Shown here: in pieces, positions 7,841 through 16,175 of the stretch
Numbering within the stretch: position 1 is the first letter of the stretch
Layout of the letters: every line of letters starts with the position of its first letter
From: CAZLQR01 sp964404095
GTDB lineage: Bacteria > Patescibacteriota > Microgenomatia > UBA1406 > GWC2-37-13
Length of the DNA stretch: 27,911 bases
NCBI GenBank assembly: GCA_964404095.1
Contig: CAYOIN010000013.1
Span: 1 to 27,911 of the forward strand
Direction: 5' to 3'
Notes under the pieces: generated by a model
Database searches by the model: none
What the model saw: the letters and a program-made list of their open reading frames with translations, nothing else
What the model was told of the DNA's origin: nothing
Made by a program: the position numbers and the translations under genes

Positions 7841-8518
7841 ATGATCACCGTAATTTGTGGCGAGGATGTAGTAGCGGCACGAACATTTCTTACCGAGTCC
7901 CTGCAGAAACTGGAAGGCGAGGTGCAGTCGGTCAGTGCAGATGACGTTATTGAACTGAGCAGACAGGAGTCACAACCACTCACCCTCTTTACGACCCCTG
8001 TGTATCTCCTCGAAAACGCATCAAAAAAAATTACGAGGAAGGGTAGCGGCGATCTGTACAAAGCGCTCCTAACCATTGCAAAAAACACCACAATCACGCT
8101 GTATATCTGGGAGTCGGGGCTTTCAAAACGCGACATCAAGACGGCAGACCTTGGTCCGGTCAAGGAGTTTAAACCATCCTCGTCGGTCTTCACCCTACTC
8201 GATCTGTGCTATCCTTCAAATCTCCACCGGTTTATGAGTGAATATCAGGCGTTGGCAACACCGCAGACCGAGCTCTTCCTACACATTATGCTTACGAGAC
8301 ATGTTCGCACCCTCATCTTAGTGAAAGCAGGAGAGATGCCTCCACGGATGCAGTCCTGGCAGGCGGGCAAACTGAAGAGCCAAGCAGCGAAGTGGGACGA
8401 GAATAAACTGCTTGATTTTTACGAAAAAATGCTTAGTATAGAAGTACAGCTCAAGACCGGAAAGCTTGTTTCGACAGTCGGTGAAGCTGTTTCTCTGTTA
8501 GCTTGTTTGTATCTATGA
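7841..8518 (+). CDS. holA: compact DNA polymerase III delta subunit-like protein
   Basis: The 225-residue protein resembles the delta subunit of the clamp loader, which opens the sliding clamp at replication forks. The N-terminus MITVICGEDVVAARTFL fits the first strand and degraded P-loop region of delta. The best match is C-terminal: a helical segment around RTLILVKAGEMPPRMQSW, then KWDENKLLDFYEKMLSIEVQLKTG, as in the delta collar domain. At 225 residues it is about a hundred shorter than usual bacterial delta (about 330-345), with the losses apparently in the middle domain. No catalytic residues are expected. The stop overlaps the next start as ATGA, so the two genes are probably translationally coupled. 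The assignment rests on the C-terminal pattern and is good but not certain. Confidence 0.72.
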   Translation: MITVICGEDVVAARTFLTESLQKLEGEVQSVSADDVIELSRQESQPLTLFTTPVYLLENASKKITRKGSGDLYKALLTIAKNTTITLYIWESGLSKRDIKTADLGPVKEFKPSSSVFTLLDLCYPSNLHRFMSEYQALATPQTELFLHIMLTRHVRTLILVKAGEMPPRMQSWQAGKLKSQAAKWDENKLLDFYEKMLSIEVQLKTGKLVSTVGEAVSLLACLYL

Positions 8519-9918
8519 ATAGCTCAATTTTTAAGGCGTACGATATTCGTGGTATCTACCCAACCGATCTGAATGAGGAGGTCATGGTTTCGATTATTCG
8601 AAGCATTTACGCATTCTTCAAAAAAGAGCTCGGGAAGGATAACGTATCGGTTGTACTTGGGCGGGACATGCGTGTCTCCGGTCCAGCGTTGTACGAGATC
8701 GCAAAGAAGACCCTTGTCGCCTGTGGTGCCCAGGTCATCGACATCGGCTTAGTCTCAACTCCGACCTTCTACTACTCAGTGCTCAAATATAGCTACGATG
8801 CCGGAATTGATATCACCGCCTCTCATAATCCAAAAGAGTACGCAGGAATAAAGTTTGTGAGGCGCGATGGAAATAAGATTATAAAGATCGGTAAATCAAC
8901 CGGAATGAACGAGATCAAGGAGCTTGCGTTGGCGGGTGTCTTTCCTGAGTACACGAATGACGGGACCGTTACCACGCGCGCCGATGTACTGGATGAGGAA
9001 ATTACCGATGCGCTCGAACATGTCGATGAATCAAAACTGAAGAAATTCAAAGTCGCATGTGATCCCGCAAACGGAATGGGATCGCTCTATGTCGACAAAC
9101 TCTTCCAGCGAGTTGGAGGCGAGCTCGAGAAGATGAACTTTGAGCTCGATGGTACCTTTCCCGCGCATCAAGCGGATCCACTCGACTTCAATAATCTGAT
9201 TCCCCTTCAAGAGAAGGTGAAGGATGTAAAGGCAGACTTTGGTATCGAACCGGATGGTGATGGAGATCGCATCTTTTTCATCGATGAGCGAGGTGAGGTA
9301 GTCCCTGCAACCATGATATCGTCGCTTATTGCACAAGAAGTACTCAAGCATAACCCCGGACAAACCATTATTGTCGATATCCGATACACCAAAAATGTCA
9401 CACGAATTGTGGAAAAAAATGGGGGAACAGCTTTCGTAAGCAAGGTCGGTCACGCATTTATTACCGAGGATGTCAATCGAGAAGGCGCTTACTTTGCAGG
9501 AGAGTCCTCCGGACATTTCTACTTTGGTGAAACCGGGGGTGCCGAAAGTGCGGTGCGCGTGATTTTGTATGTACTTCAGGCACTCAGTGAGTCGGGGAAA
9601 CCGCTTTCAGAACTCCTGAAGGATCTCCAAACCTCATTTGAGTCCGGGGAACGGAACTTTGTAATGCCGGAGGGAAAGAATCCGAAAGAACTCATGGAAG
9701 AGATCGTGAAGGAGAATGAAAAAGGCTTATTGTCGACACTCGATGGCATTGCTATCGACTATCCAGAATGGCGATTCAGCATCCGAAGTTCCAATACTGA
9801 GCCGCTCCTCAGACTGAATGTCGAGGCCGACTCAGAGGAGCTAATGAAAACAAAGTTTCAGGAACTCACCGATCGCATCCTCAAATCAGGCGCTACTGAA
9901 AAATCCTCAGGCCACTAA
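8515..9918 (+). CDS. phosphomannomutase/phosphoglucomutase (alpha-D-phosphohexomutase)
   Basis: This 467-residue enzyme interconverts hexose-6- and hexose-1-phosphates for nucleotide-sugar synthesis. All four active-site loops are present: the phosphoserine loop TASHNP with S103, the metal loop DGDGDR with D247, D249 and D251, the sugar-specificity loop GESSGH at 329-334, and the phosphate-binding loop RSSNTEP at 424-430. The GESSGH form is the one found in bifunctional PMM/PGM enzymes of the AlgC type, so both mannose and glucose phosphates are plausible. The ATG overlaps the holA stop as ATGA at 8515-8518. The in-frame codon at 8503 is rejected because KAYDIRG should lie close to the N-terminus. 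It would feed the glycan locus downstream. Confidence 0.93.
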   Translation: MNSSIFKAYDIRGIYPTDLNEEVMVSIIRSIYAFFKKELGKDNVSVVLGRDMRVSGPALYEIAKKTLVACGAQVIDIGLVSTPTFYYSVLKYSYDAGIDITASHNPKEYAGIKFVRRDGNKIIKIGKSTGMNEIKELALAGVFPEYTNDGTVTTRADVLDEEITDALEHVDESKLKKFKVACDPANGMGSLYVDKLFQRVGGELEKMNFELDGTFPAHQADPLDFNNLIPLQEKVKDVKADFGIEPDGDGDRIFFIDERGEVVPATMISSLIAQEVLKHNPGQTIIVDIRYTKNVTRIVEKNGGTAFVSKVGHAFITEDVNREGAYFAGESSGHFYFGETGGAESAVRVILYVLQALSESGKPLSELLKDLQTSFESGERNFVMPEGKNPKELMEEIVKENEKGLLSTLDGIAIDYPEWRFSIRSSNTEPLLRLNVEADSEELMKTKFQELTDRILKSGATEKSSGH

Positions 9919-9944
9919 CAGTCCATAAATATTCGCTCGTGCGG

Positions 9945-9950
9945 TATACT
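9945..9950 (+). promoter_or_regulatory. putative -10 of the desaturase-like gene
   Basis: TATACT ends 12 bases before the ATG at 9963, giving a predicted leader of about 6 bases. No clear -35 is visible. Confidence 0.45.
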
Positions 9951-9962
9951 ATCTGGATTGCT

Positions 9963-11279
9963 ATGAGTAAGGAACGCCACCTAATCAAGACCGCAGCAGT
10001 CGCTGGTGCTGCGATGGTCGGAAGAGCTCTTCTTACCGAAACCTCAGTTACCCTTGGAGATCACCGAGGACTTTCTCACCGCGCTATAGAACTTTCACCC
10101 TGGCTACAAAGAACATTTGATGTCGAACAAAAAACGGCAGGAACAAACGGAAATGAATGGGCCGCTGCACATCGGAACGGTCACCACCAGTTCCCCGACG
10201 CAGATCTTTTTCCATTTTGGAAGGTGTCAAGAGCGATTGCAGAAGCGGAAGCAAGAGGGCTCCCGATCCCTGAGGAGTATTATGGGTATGACAAGCTTGT
10301 AAATCGGTTTCATAGAGATGATGTGGTAGATATTGGCTCTATGATGGAGGAGTACCTTCAGGACTCGCTCGGAGAACATCATGTCCCACTCGACGTTACT
10401 CAATATTCAAATGGTGAACTATTGAGACTCATGGGTGACAAAAATCCGAAGTACTGGTACGACGAAAAGATGCATGACCGCAACTACATCTTTACCGATG
10501 AAGACACTGCGCATAATATGCTTCGCGATCAACATTCGCCTCTTCTCGCACCACCAAGTCCTGATGGGTCATGGAACGGTGTCATGTATGTTTTTCATCA
10601 CAACACTGCGTTAAGTAGCACTCCAACTCGAAACATGCGTCAACGACCATGGATGATGCCTCCCGATCTTCGACCGGAGAGCGATGATCCTATCGGGAAA
10701 AATACCAAAAATGTAGTCGCGGGTTTTGCTGCGATGAGCGCAATAGCAATGCTCCTCGGCAGACCAACATCGGTGAAGAGAATGCTCGAGCTTGGAATTC
10801 TTGGGTCAGTAGCGAACGCTGGCGGACTCCTCGTTTTGAAAAAGGGGAGCGATATTGTAAATGCGTTTGGACATATTGGTGTAATGACTCCAGAAGCTCT
10901 CTGGAAAGCAATGACCCAAGAGGAGTTTGAGATGAAACCGTATCCTGATGGTAGACTGTCCTCGGACACAGAAGAGGCGGGAGTAATTGGTAAGCTAATG
11001 AGTTTATTCACCCAAGATGAAGCCGGAAAACAGCGCATGCATCATCTCTATCCTGGCGCGATAGCTTATAATCCACCCGATGGATCACATCCAAAGCGCG
11101 AAACCCCATGGGGATCGCTCGTGGACTGGGCCGCACACAGCAAACTCGTACCGTTCATCCAACCTGGACCAGGTCTACCAGACAATAAGTATGGTAGACG
11201 CCCCGATGCAGAACACCCAGCGATGGAAATCATCCACGCGAACCGCATCCGCACCATGCAAGAACAGCCGATGTTCTAA
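9963..11279 (+). CDS. divergent membrane fatty-acid desaturase (delta-9 type) homologue
   Basis: The 438-residue protein carries the histidine boxes of membrane di-iron acyl desaturases in the right order: HRGLSH at 34-39, HRNGHH at 70-75 followed by QFPD, VNAFGH at 300-304 region with H304 (compare VNSxAH in stearoyl desaturases), and RMHHLYP with H360 and H361 in place of the usual HNxHH. Such enzymes put a double bond into acyl chains using O2 and an electron donor. Hydrophobic segments are seen at about 8-32 and two between about 240 and 295. The usual N-terminal hairpin before box I is reduced, and a long polar stretch (about 80-235) separates box II from the next helices. The start at 9963 is preferred over the GTG at 9939, which lies before the -10. 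Neighbours give no lipid context. A degenerate or repurposed enzyme is possible. Confidence 0.68.
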   Translation: MSKERHLIKTAAVAGAAMVGRALLTETSVTLGDHRGLSHRAIELSPWLQRTFDVEQKTAGTNGNEWAAAHRNGHHQFPDADLFPFWKVSRAIAEAEARGLPIPEEYYGYDKLVNRFHRDDVVDIGSMMEEYLQDSLGEHHVPLDVTQYSNGELLRLMGDKNPKYWYDEKMHDRNYIFTDEDTAHNMLRDQHSPLLAPPSPDGSWNGVMYVFHHNTALSSTPTRNMRQRPWMMPPDLRPESDDPIGKNTKNVVAGFAAMSAIAMLLGRPTSVKRMLELGILGSVANAGGLLVLKKGSDIVNAFGHIGVMTPEALWKAMTQEEFEMKPYPDGRLSSDTEEAGVIGKLMSLFTQDEAGKQRMHHLYPGAIAYNPPDGSHPKRETPWGSLVDWAAHSKLVPFIQPGPGLPDNKYGRRPDAEHPAMEIIHANRIRTMQEQPMF

Positions 11280-11311
11280 CATGCTTACAAACCTCTGCCA
11301 GTAATGTAGGG

Positions 11312-11317
11312 TATACT
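11312..11317 (+). promoter_or_regulatory. putative -10 of the sigma factor gene
   Basis: TATACT, within GGGTATACTATC, ends 10 bases before the ATG at 11328, giving a predicted leader of about 4 bases. Confidence 0.45.
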
Positions 11318-11327
11318 ATCCGCTTAT

Positions 11328-13343
11328 ATGGCAAGAGTTGAACATAGGGTTGGCATAAAGCAACCTCAAGTCCCGACAGCACAACAGGCAGAATTTTTTG
11401 AGCTTCTCCAAAATGATCTTCCACCCCAAGATTTTGCGGTAATTTCTACCGTATGGCAGCATCGTATTCCTACAAAAAGATTTAAGGATCTATTACCTCA
11501 TCTGAGAATGAGTATTGGATCGGTACATGGGTCGATTCGATCCATACTCGATTGGTATAACAAAGAATTTAACTGGGATATGCGTGAAGATATCGAACGG
11601 GAGCTTGGAATGGTCGTACTTCCGGACAGAATTGACTTTTCAGATAATGTAAGAGCTCAACTACTCAATGATCTTGCAAATAAAATAAGACAGCAGATCG
11701 TTCGTAAAGAGCAAGCTCAACGGCAGCAGCAAAAATTTGAAGATGCTCAGAATAGCTTTCGAGTAAAACAAGAACAACGTGCTGAAAAAAAGCGCGCAGC
11801 TGAAGAAAAGCAGAGAATTATCGAGTATAAACGAATTCCTCTCGATCATCCACAACGTGTAGCAGATAGACAAGATCTCATCCTCAAACTGAAGGATCTT
11901 CTGCCCAATGGAGTATTTGAGGCGTTTATGCACCTATGGTTAAGTAGAAACAGTTCGGCAGCGATAGCTCCAGGAGAAATCGGCGCGCAAGATAACCCAA
12001 GAGACGCACTGAGAACGAATCGTCTGATTCGATTTCTCAACTCGGATACAATTCGCGAACTCCACGATGAGCTCAAGCTGAAGCTTGGAATTGTTGTTGA
12101 GGTTGACGGAATTTCACATCGGTCTCCCCGCTTACCTGAGCAAAAAGCATACTCAAAGGAGCGTGGAGCCGATCGATCCAAGACTGAATCGTCCGGTAGA
12201 AGAAGAGGCGGGGGGAATACCACCGATTCTATCGGTCTGTATCTCCGGGAAATAGCACAATACCGATTGTTAACTCGCGAGGACGAACAGCGGTTATTTA
12301 CACTCCGGGATCATGCTCGAGATGGTGGAGATGATACTCAACCTGATCCTGTTGAAGTCGCACGGATCGAGGAGGAAATATTTAAGTGCAACCTGAGGCT
12401 TGTTGTTAAAGTTGCGAAATCTCAGCAAGGGAAAGGACTCGATCTTCTCGATCTCATTCAAGAGGGCAATCTGGGACTCGCTCATGCGATTGAGAAATTT
12501 GAAATCTCCCAAGGAAATAAGCTATCGACGTATGCAATGTGGTGGATCAAACAAAGCATACAACGTGGAATTCAAAATAAAGGAGGAGTTATTGATATTC
12601 CGGTACATGTTCACGAGCAACTGAGAAGGATCCAAAATTCGATGGTCGCATTAGCAGAAAAATTGGGTCGCGAACCTACTCATGAGGAATTAGCCGTATC
12701 TGTCGGTGGCGGCATCTCCATTGATAAAATTAAGGAACTCATTCTTATTATGAATAATACACATTCTCCATCTTCTCTTGACCGGAAGTTAAATGAAACT
12801 GAAGATGCAGATTTTTACCACATTGTTCCCGGTGATCAACCAACTGTTGAAGATGTTGTTGTTGGCTCTATGGAATCACCATCTTCCGCTGAAATCTTAT
12901 CAATCCTCGATGATAATGAACGGTTGGTACTTGCCACTTTGTATGGTGGGGAGAAGAAACGATCGCTGCAGGATGTAGCAACCACGCTAAACTTATCACC
13001 ACATGAGGTAACGAGCCTTCGGGATCGAGCTCTGTATCGTATACGAATAAATTCCGACAGATTTGATGATGACGCACGTGGTCGAGTGACTCCTAAAAAA
13101 AGGGGTGAATTAGCCGCATTGCTTGAAAGGACATCGATAGATGTACTTGATCAGCTACTCCCAGATACTATTGAAAGACAGATATTAAGAATGCTGTACC
13201 AAGAGCTTACGCCGATAAAATTGGTTGCCGAACAACTTAACATTAGTGAACGAAAAGTTCGTACCGTTGTCACCAATGCAAACAAAGTACTTCGCGACTG
13301 GCATGCAAAACAGACCCCGCCTGTTGAAGAATCGGAATCGTAG
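11328..13343 (+). CDS. sigma-70-family RNA polymerase sigma factor with extra N- and C-terminal domains
   Basis: The 671-residue protein has a sigma-70 core: region 1.2 at about 298-325 (SIGLYLREIAQYRLLTREDE), region 2 at about 354-432 with DLIQEGNLGL and the promoter-melting part STYAMWWIKQSIQRG, region 3 to about 505, and a region-4-like helix-turn-helix at about 521-570. A second HTH-like unit at about 595-660 (RQILRMLYQE to SERKVRTVV) follows, so region 4 seems doubled. The first 297 residues lack region 1.1. They hold two similar units of about 75 residues (about 20-95 and 180-260, each ending in a GMVV or GIVVEV strand) around a charged coiled coil at about 118-165. In region 2.4 the Thr that sits in QAITR of primary sigmas is Gln (QSIQR). 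Whether it is the housekeeping or an alternative sigma cannot be decided here. Confidence 0.85.
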   Translation: MARVEHRVGIKQPQVPTAQQAEFFELLQNDLPPQDFAVISTVWQHRIPTKRFKDLLPHLRMSIGSVHGSIRSILDWYNKEFNWDMREDIERELGMVVLPDRIDFSDNVRAQLLNDLANKIRQQIVRKEQAQRQQQKFEDAQNSFRVKQEQRAEKKRAAEEKQRIIEYKRIPLDHPQRVADRQDLILKLKDLLPNGVFEAFMHLWLSRNSSAAIAPGEIGAQDNPRDALRTNRLIRFLNSDTIRELHDELKLKLGIVVEVDGISHRSPRLPEQKAYSKERGADRSKTESSGRRRGGGNTTDSIGLYLREIAQYRLLTREDEQRLFTLRDHARDGGDDTQPDPVEVARIEEEIFKCNLRLVVKVAKSQQGKGLDLLDLIQEGNLGLAHAIEKFEISQGNKLSTYAMWWIKQSIQRGIQNKGGVIDIPVHVHEQLRRIQNSMVALAEKLGREPTHEELAVSVGGGISIDKIKELILIMNNTHSPSSLDRKLNETEDADFYHIVPGDQPTVEDVVVGSMESPSSAEILSILDDNERLVLATLYGGEKKRSLQDVATTLNLSPHEVTSLRDRALYRIRINSDRFDDDARGRVTPKKRGELAALLERTSIDVLDQLLPDTIERQILRMLYQELTPIKLVAEQLNISERKVRTVVTNANKVLRDWHAKQTPPVEESES

Positions 13344-13349
13344 TATAAT
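13344..13349 (+). promoter_or_regulatory. putative -10 of the 533-residue membrane protein gene, leaderless
   Basis: TATAAT ends 5 bases before the GTG at 13355 and lies immediately after (partly across) the sigma gene stop at 13341-13343. The only -35-like sequence, TTGAAG at 13324-13329, is 14 bases away, shorter than usual. Confidence 0.5.
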
Positions 13350-13354
13350 AAAGC

Positions 13355-14956
13355 GTGGCAGATACGATCGCCCTATCCAAGTACACCACTGCACTGATCT
13401 CTGAACTACGCAAGATTAAGCCTGCGTCGGTTCCGGACGATCTATCCAAGATCTCTGTCTCTCAGACCGTAACACTCTTCGCGCTCGCCTATGAAAAGAT
13501 CCGCAATGCGATTGAGTATCGCGACAGTAACGTCATGAGACGCGCAGCCATTGAACGCATTCTCAAGCGCCGACTTTCCATGAATCCAAGTGGAGCGAAC
13601 GAAGGCGAAAATATCATTCGTGAACTGCTCTGGGCACGTTACTTCCCGAATGAGTCACTCGGTGTCTATCACGCCGATCGTGTACAGAAAATCATCGACG
13701 TGTATACCTCATCGATGAGCCAGCTTATCGTTGGACAGCAAACTGCGACGCGCATTTTCATTCGCTCGTTCTTTTATCAGATGATGAGTAGCGAGATTGA
13801 GGAGATGCTTCAACCAGTAGAGGCGGCACGCCAGTCGCTCTATACCTTTTTCATGTTTCAGGTCCTGAAGCAAAAGATTAAGATTGAGCAGGCGTCTGAT
13901 GAAGAAAAGAATGCATCCTTCTATGTTGCGCTCGAGCGTGGGTTCAACCAGAGCGACCTCGCGTATCTCAGGTACCATTTATTTACTCTTTCTCACAAAC
14001 CACTTTCACAACTCACCGCTGAGGAGCTGGAGAAGATCACACCAAAGCTTCCCACGGTATTCGCACAGATCGATGCAATGATCAATAACCCAAACACCGA
14101 TCGACTCCGCAGATTTGTCAACTATCACAAACCGCCATTTCTCATCCTCGCGGAATTACTTCGTAGACGAGGAGACGACATTGAATCGACGATCACAAAT
14201 CCTGAACAGTTGTGGGCTGATGTTGAACAACTCTGTCGAGAAAAATACGCCTCCACCCAGAGTAAACTTCGAGGACTTGCCGCAAAGGCGATCGTGTACA
14301 TCTTTGTCACAAAAATGCTCCTTGCACTCATCCTCGAATATCCGGTGTCTCTGTTGATCTATGGAGATATCAATCTGACGGCACTCATCATTAATACCAC
14401 CTTTCCCCCGGTTCTTATGTTTCTCATCGCAACCTTTACAAAGATTCCGGGAGCAAAGAATACCAAGCGCATCTATGACAGGATCGTAGAGATTCTCGAT
14501 AAGAACAACGAATTCGAAACCACACTCTCACTCGTCACAAAGCAGAACAAAATCCAGAAGCCGTCGCGCATCTTCGCCTTTACGATCTTCTATTCACTCA
14601 CCTTCATCATTACCTTTGGCATGCTCAATGTTGCACTCTCAATGATGGGCTTCAATGCCATCAGCAAGCTCCTCTTCATGTTCTTTGTGTCGGTTGTTAC
14701 ATTCTTTGCATATCGCATTCGTCAGACCGCCAAACAGTACCAACTTCCGGAGTCCGAGACGGTGTTCCGGCCATTCACCGACTTTTTCTTTATGCCGATT
14801 CTTTCGGTAGGGAAGTTCCTCAGTCGTAGTCTTTCGCATATCAACTTTGTTACCTTCCTCTTCGACTTCATCGTCGAAGCGCCATTCAAGATCGTGATCG
14901 AGGTCATCGAAGAATGGATCTCCTTCGTTCGCCAGAAGCGCGACGAGATCGTATAA
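13355..14956 (+). CDS. unrecognised membrane protein, C-terminal four-helix membrane region
   Basis: I do not recognise this 533-residue protein. The first 300 residues are mostly alpha-helical and charged, with no signal peptide (MADTIALSKYTT). Hydrophobic helices follow at about 309-330, 341-365, 405-432 and 436-455, with a soluble loop of about 40 residues between the second and third. The tail (about 465-533) contains more amphipathic or hydrophobic stretches and ends EEWISFVRQKRDEIV. The large N-terminal part is probably cytoplasmic. The start is a GTG, chosen because it lies 5 bases after a TATAAT and no ATG occurs near it in frame before residue 62. The codon usage resembles its GC-richer neighbours, so it looks resident. 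It stands between the sigma factor and the sortase pair, which says little about its job. Confidence 0.75.
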   Translation: MADTIALSKYTTALISELRKIKPASVPDDLSKISVSQTVTLFALAYEKIRNAIEYRDSNVMRRAAIERILKRRLSMNPSGANEGENIIRELLWARYFPNESLGVYHADRVQKIIDVYTSSMSQLIVGQQTATRIFIRSFFYQMMSSEIEEMLQPVEAARQSLYTFFMFQVLKQKIKIEQASDEEKNASFYVALERGFNQSDLAYLRYHLFTLSHKPLSQLTAEELEKITPKLPTVFAQIDAMINNPNTDRLRRFVNYHKPPFLILAELLRRRGDDIESTITNPEQLWADVEQLCREKYASTQSKLRGLAAKAIVYIFVTKMLLALILEYPVSLLIYGDINLTALIINTTFPPVLMFLIATFTKIPGAKNTKRIYDRIVEILDKNNEFETTLSLVTKQNKIQKPSRIFAFTIFYSLTFIITFGMLNVALSMMGFNAISKLLFMFFVSVVTFFAYRIRQTAKQYQLPESETVFRPFTDFFFMPILSVGKFLSRSLSHINFVTFLFDFIVEAPFKIVIEVIEEWISFVRQKRDEIV

Positions 14957-14959
14957 ACG

Positions 14960-14988
14960 TTGCAATACCTATAGTCTAATGCTATAAT
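14960..14988 (+). promoter_or_regulatory. putative promoter of the sortase-substrate/sortase operon
   Basis: TTGCAA at 14960-14965 and an extended TGCTATAAT whose hexamer is 14983-14988 are 17 bases apart, making this the best-looking promoter in the window. The -10 ends 15 bases before the ATG at 15004, so the leader would be about 8-9 bases. Confidence 0.65.
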
Positions 14989-15003
14989 AGGACCTCGTAT
15001 CCT

Positions 15004-15558
15004 ATGCGTCAAATTGTAAGGGGTTTGACCGGTATCGTGTTTGCTGCGGTAATGCTTATTGCATCGGTCCGTCCTTCATATGCAACCACTGCTCCATACT
15101 TTCCATCATGTCTGAATCATTCAGGAGAACTCAAGTCATTCTATTCTTATGGGACGCATGGAATTGTCGGCGATCCTCGAGAGTTCAAGGGGACCGATGG
15201 TGTGTACACTCTTGATGATAACCGCGTTATCCAGTGTTTCTGTCCGGACACCGGTGATGGTATCCAGACTGTCTGGTGGAAGGTCTCAAGCCTTACACAG
15301 GCGCAGATCGATGACCTCGTTCGTCAAGGATGGCACTACGTGCCGTTTGGAGATAAATGGGGACTACAGGCAGATCCATATGTCGCTAAGAACTCCTCGT
15401 TTGCGTGTATTGGGGGAAAGGGAGGCGGATCAATTGCAGAAGAAGGTCAGGTGCTCGGTCTTGCCACAACCGGTAACCTCCGCGTCATTGCGCTCATCAC
15501 AACGCTCGGCGTCGGACTCTACGTAGCGGGATCCTTGCTTAAAAAGAAAACCTCATAA
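15004..15558 (+). CDS. secreted cysteine-containing protein with LATTG sorting signal
   Basis: This 184-residue protein has a signal peptide (1-28, cleavage after PSYA), an ectodomain of about 125 residues with cysteines in SCLNH, QCFCPDTG and ACIGG, and a classical cell-wall sorting signal: LATTG at 153-157, a hydrophobic helix at about 158-177 and a KKK tail. LAxTG is the pentapeptide used by class E-type sortases, in contrast to LPxTG of class A. I recognise no domain in the ectodomain, and WWKVSSLTQAQIDDLVRQGW suggests a small folded alpha/beta unit. The sortase gene starts 2 bases after the stop, so this is very likely its dedicated substrate. It is otherwise an unknown surface protein. 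Confidence 0.8.
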   Translation: MRQIVRGLTGIVFAAVMLIASVRPSYATTAPYFPSCLNHSGELKSFYSYGTHGIVGDPREFKGTDGVYTLDDNRVIQCFCPDTGDGIQTVWWKVSSLTQAQIDDLVRQGWHYVPFGDKWGLQADPYVAKNSSFACIGGKGGGSIAEEGQVLGLATTGNLRVIALITTLGVGLYVAGSLLKKKTS

Positions 15559-15560
15559 CT

Positions 15561-16118
15561 ATGAAGGCATTCGCCTCATTTCTAAAGATCCTCGGACTCT
15601 CGCTCATACTCTTTGGGATTGCTCTCTTTATTCAGCGAAATAGCCCATATCGAATTTCGTTTAATAACTATGCGCCGCCACTTGAAAAAATGTGCGTAAA
15701 TCGCCCGTTTACCCCAACGATTATTCGTATTCCTAGCCTCAAAAAAGTGCTGCCGATTATCCCCGCAACGGTACAGAATAATACCTGGGACACAACCGAT
15801 CGGGGCGTCTCGCATTTGGTGACCAGCAGAATCCCCGGCGAGGTGGGTAACAGCATTCTCTATGGTCACAACTGGGAGTCACTCCTTGGAGGACTCCAGA
15901 ATATCAAGGCAGGAACCGATATCGAGATCGAGTTTAACGATGGAACAAAACGAGTTTTTACGGTGCAGACAAGCGCCCATGTCTCTCCCAATCAGACCGA
16001 TATTCTCAAACAGTCGCATGATAAGCGAATCACACTCTACACCTGTTCAGGCTGGTTCGACTCCCAACGATTTGTTGTTGTCGCCACACTGAAGGGCGAC
16101 TCGGTAGCACTCCGCTAA
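15561..16118 (+). CDS. sortase family transpeptidase
   Basis: This 185-residue membrane-anchored cysteine transpeptidase has an uncleaved N-terminal helix at about 8-25 and the sortase triad: H103 in LYGHNW, C162 in TLYTCSGW and R170 in SQRFVVVA. Sortases cut sorting signals and join the protein to the cell envelope. TLYTCSGW fits the TLxTC rule. Its partner is the LATTG protein 2 bases upstream, with the same operon promoter at 14960-14988. The protein is a little shorter than most class E sortases, with a compact loop between strands. I see no other LPxTG-type signal in the complete proteins of this window, so it may serve one local substrate plus others elsewhere. What it attaches substrates to in this organism is not shown by the sequence. 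Confidence 0.9.
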   Translation: MKAFASFLKILGLSLILFGIALFIQRNSPYRISFNNYAPPLEKMCVNRPFTPTIIRIPSLKKVLPIIPATVQNNTWDTTDRGVSHLVTSRIPGEVGNSILYGHNWESLLGGLQNIKAGTDIEIEFNDGTKRVFTVQTSAHVSPNQTDILKQSHDKRITLYTCSGWFDSQRFVVVATLKGDSVALR

Positions 16119-16153
16119 TCTCAAGCCATTTCGCACTGTATCAAACCGCATCT

Positions 16154-16170
16154 TATAGTATAATTACTAT
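16154..16170 (+). promoter_or_regulatory. overlapping -10-like sites before the GT2 fusion gene
   Basis: TATAGT (16154-16159), TATAAT (16159-16164) and TACTAT (16165-16170) are stacked before the ATG at 16176. The last leaves 5 bases to the start codon, the middle one 11. No strong -35 is visible for any of them. Confidence 0.5.
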
Positions 16171-16175
16171 CTACT

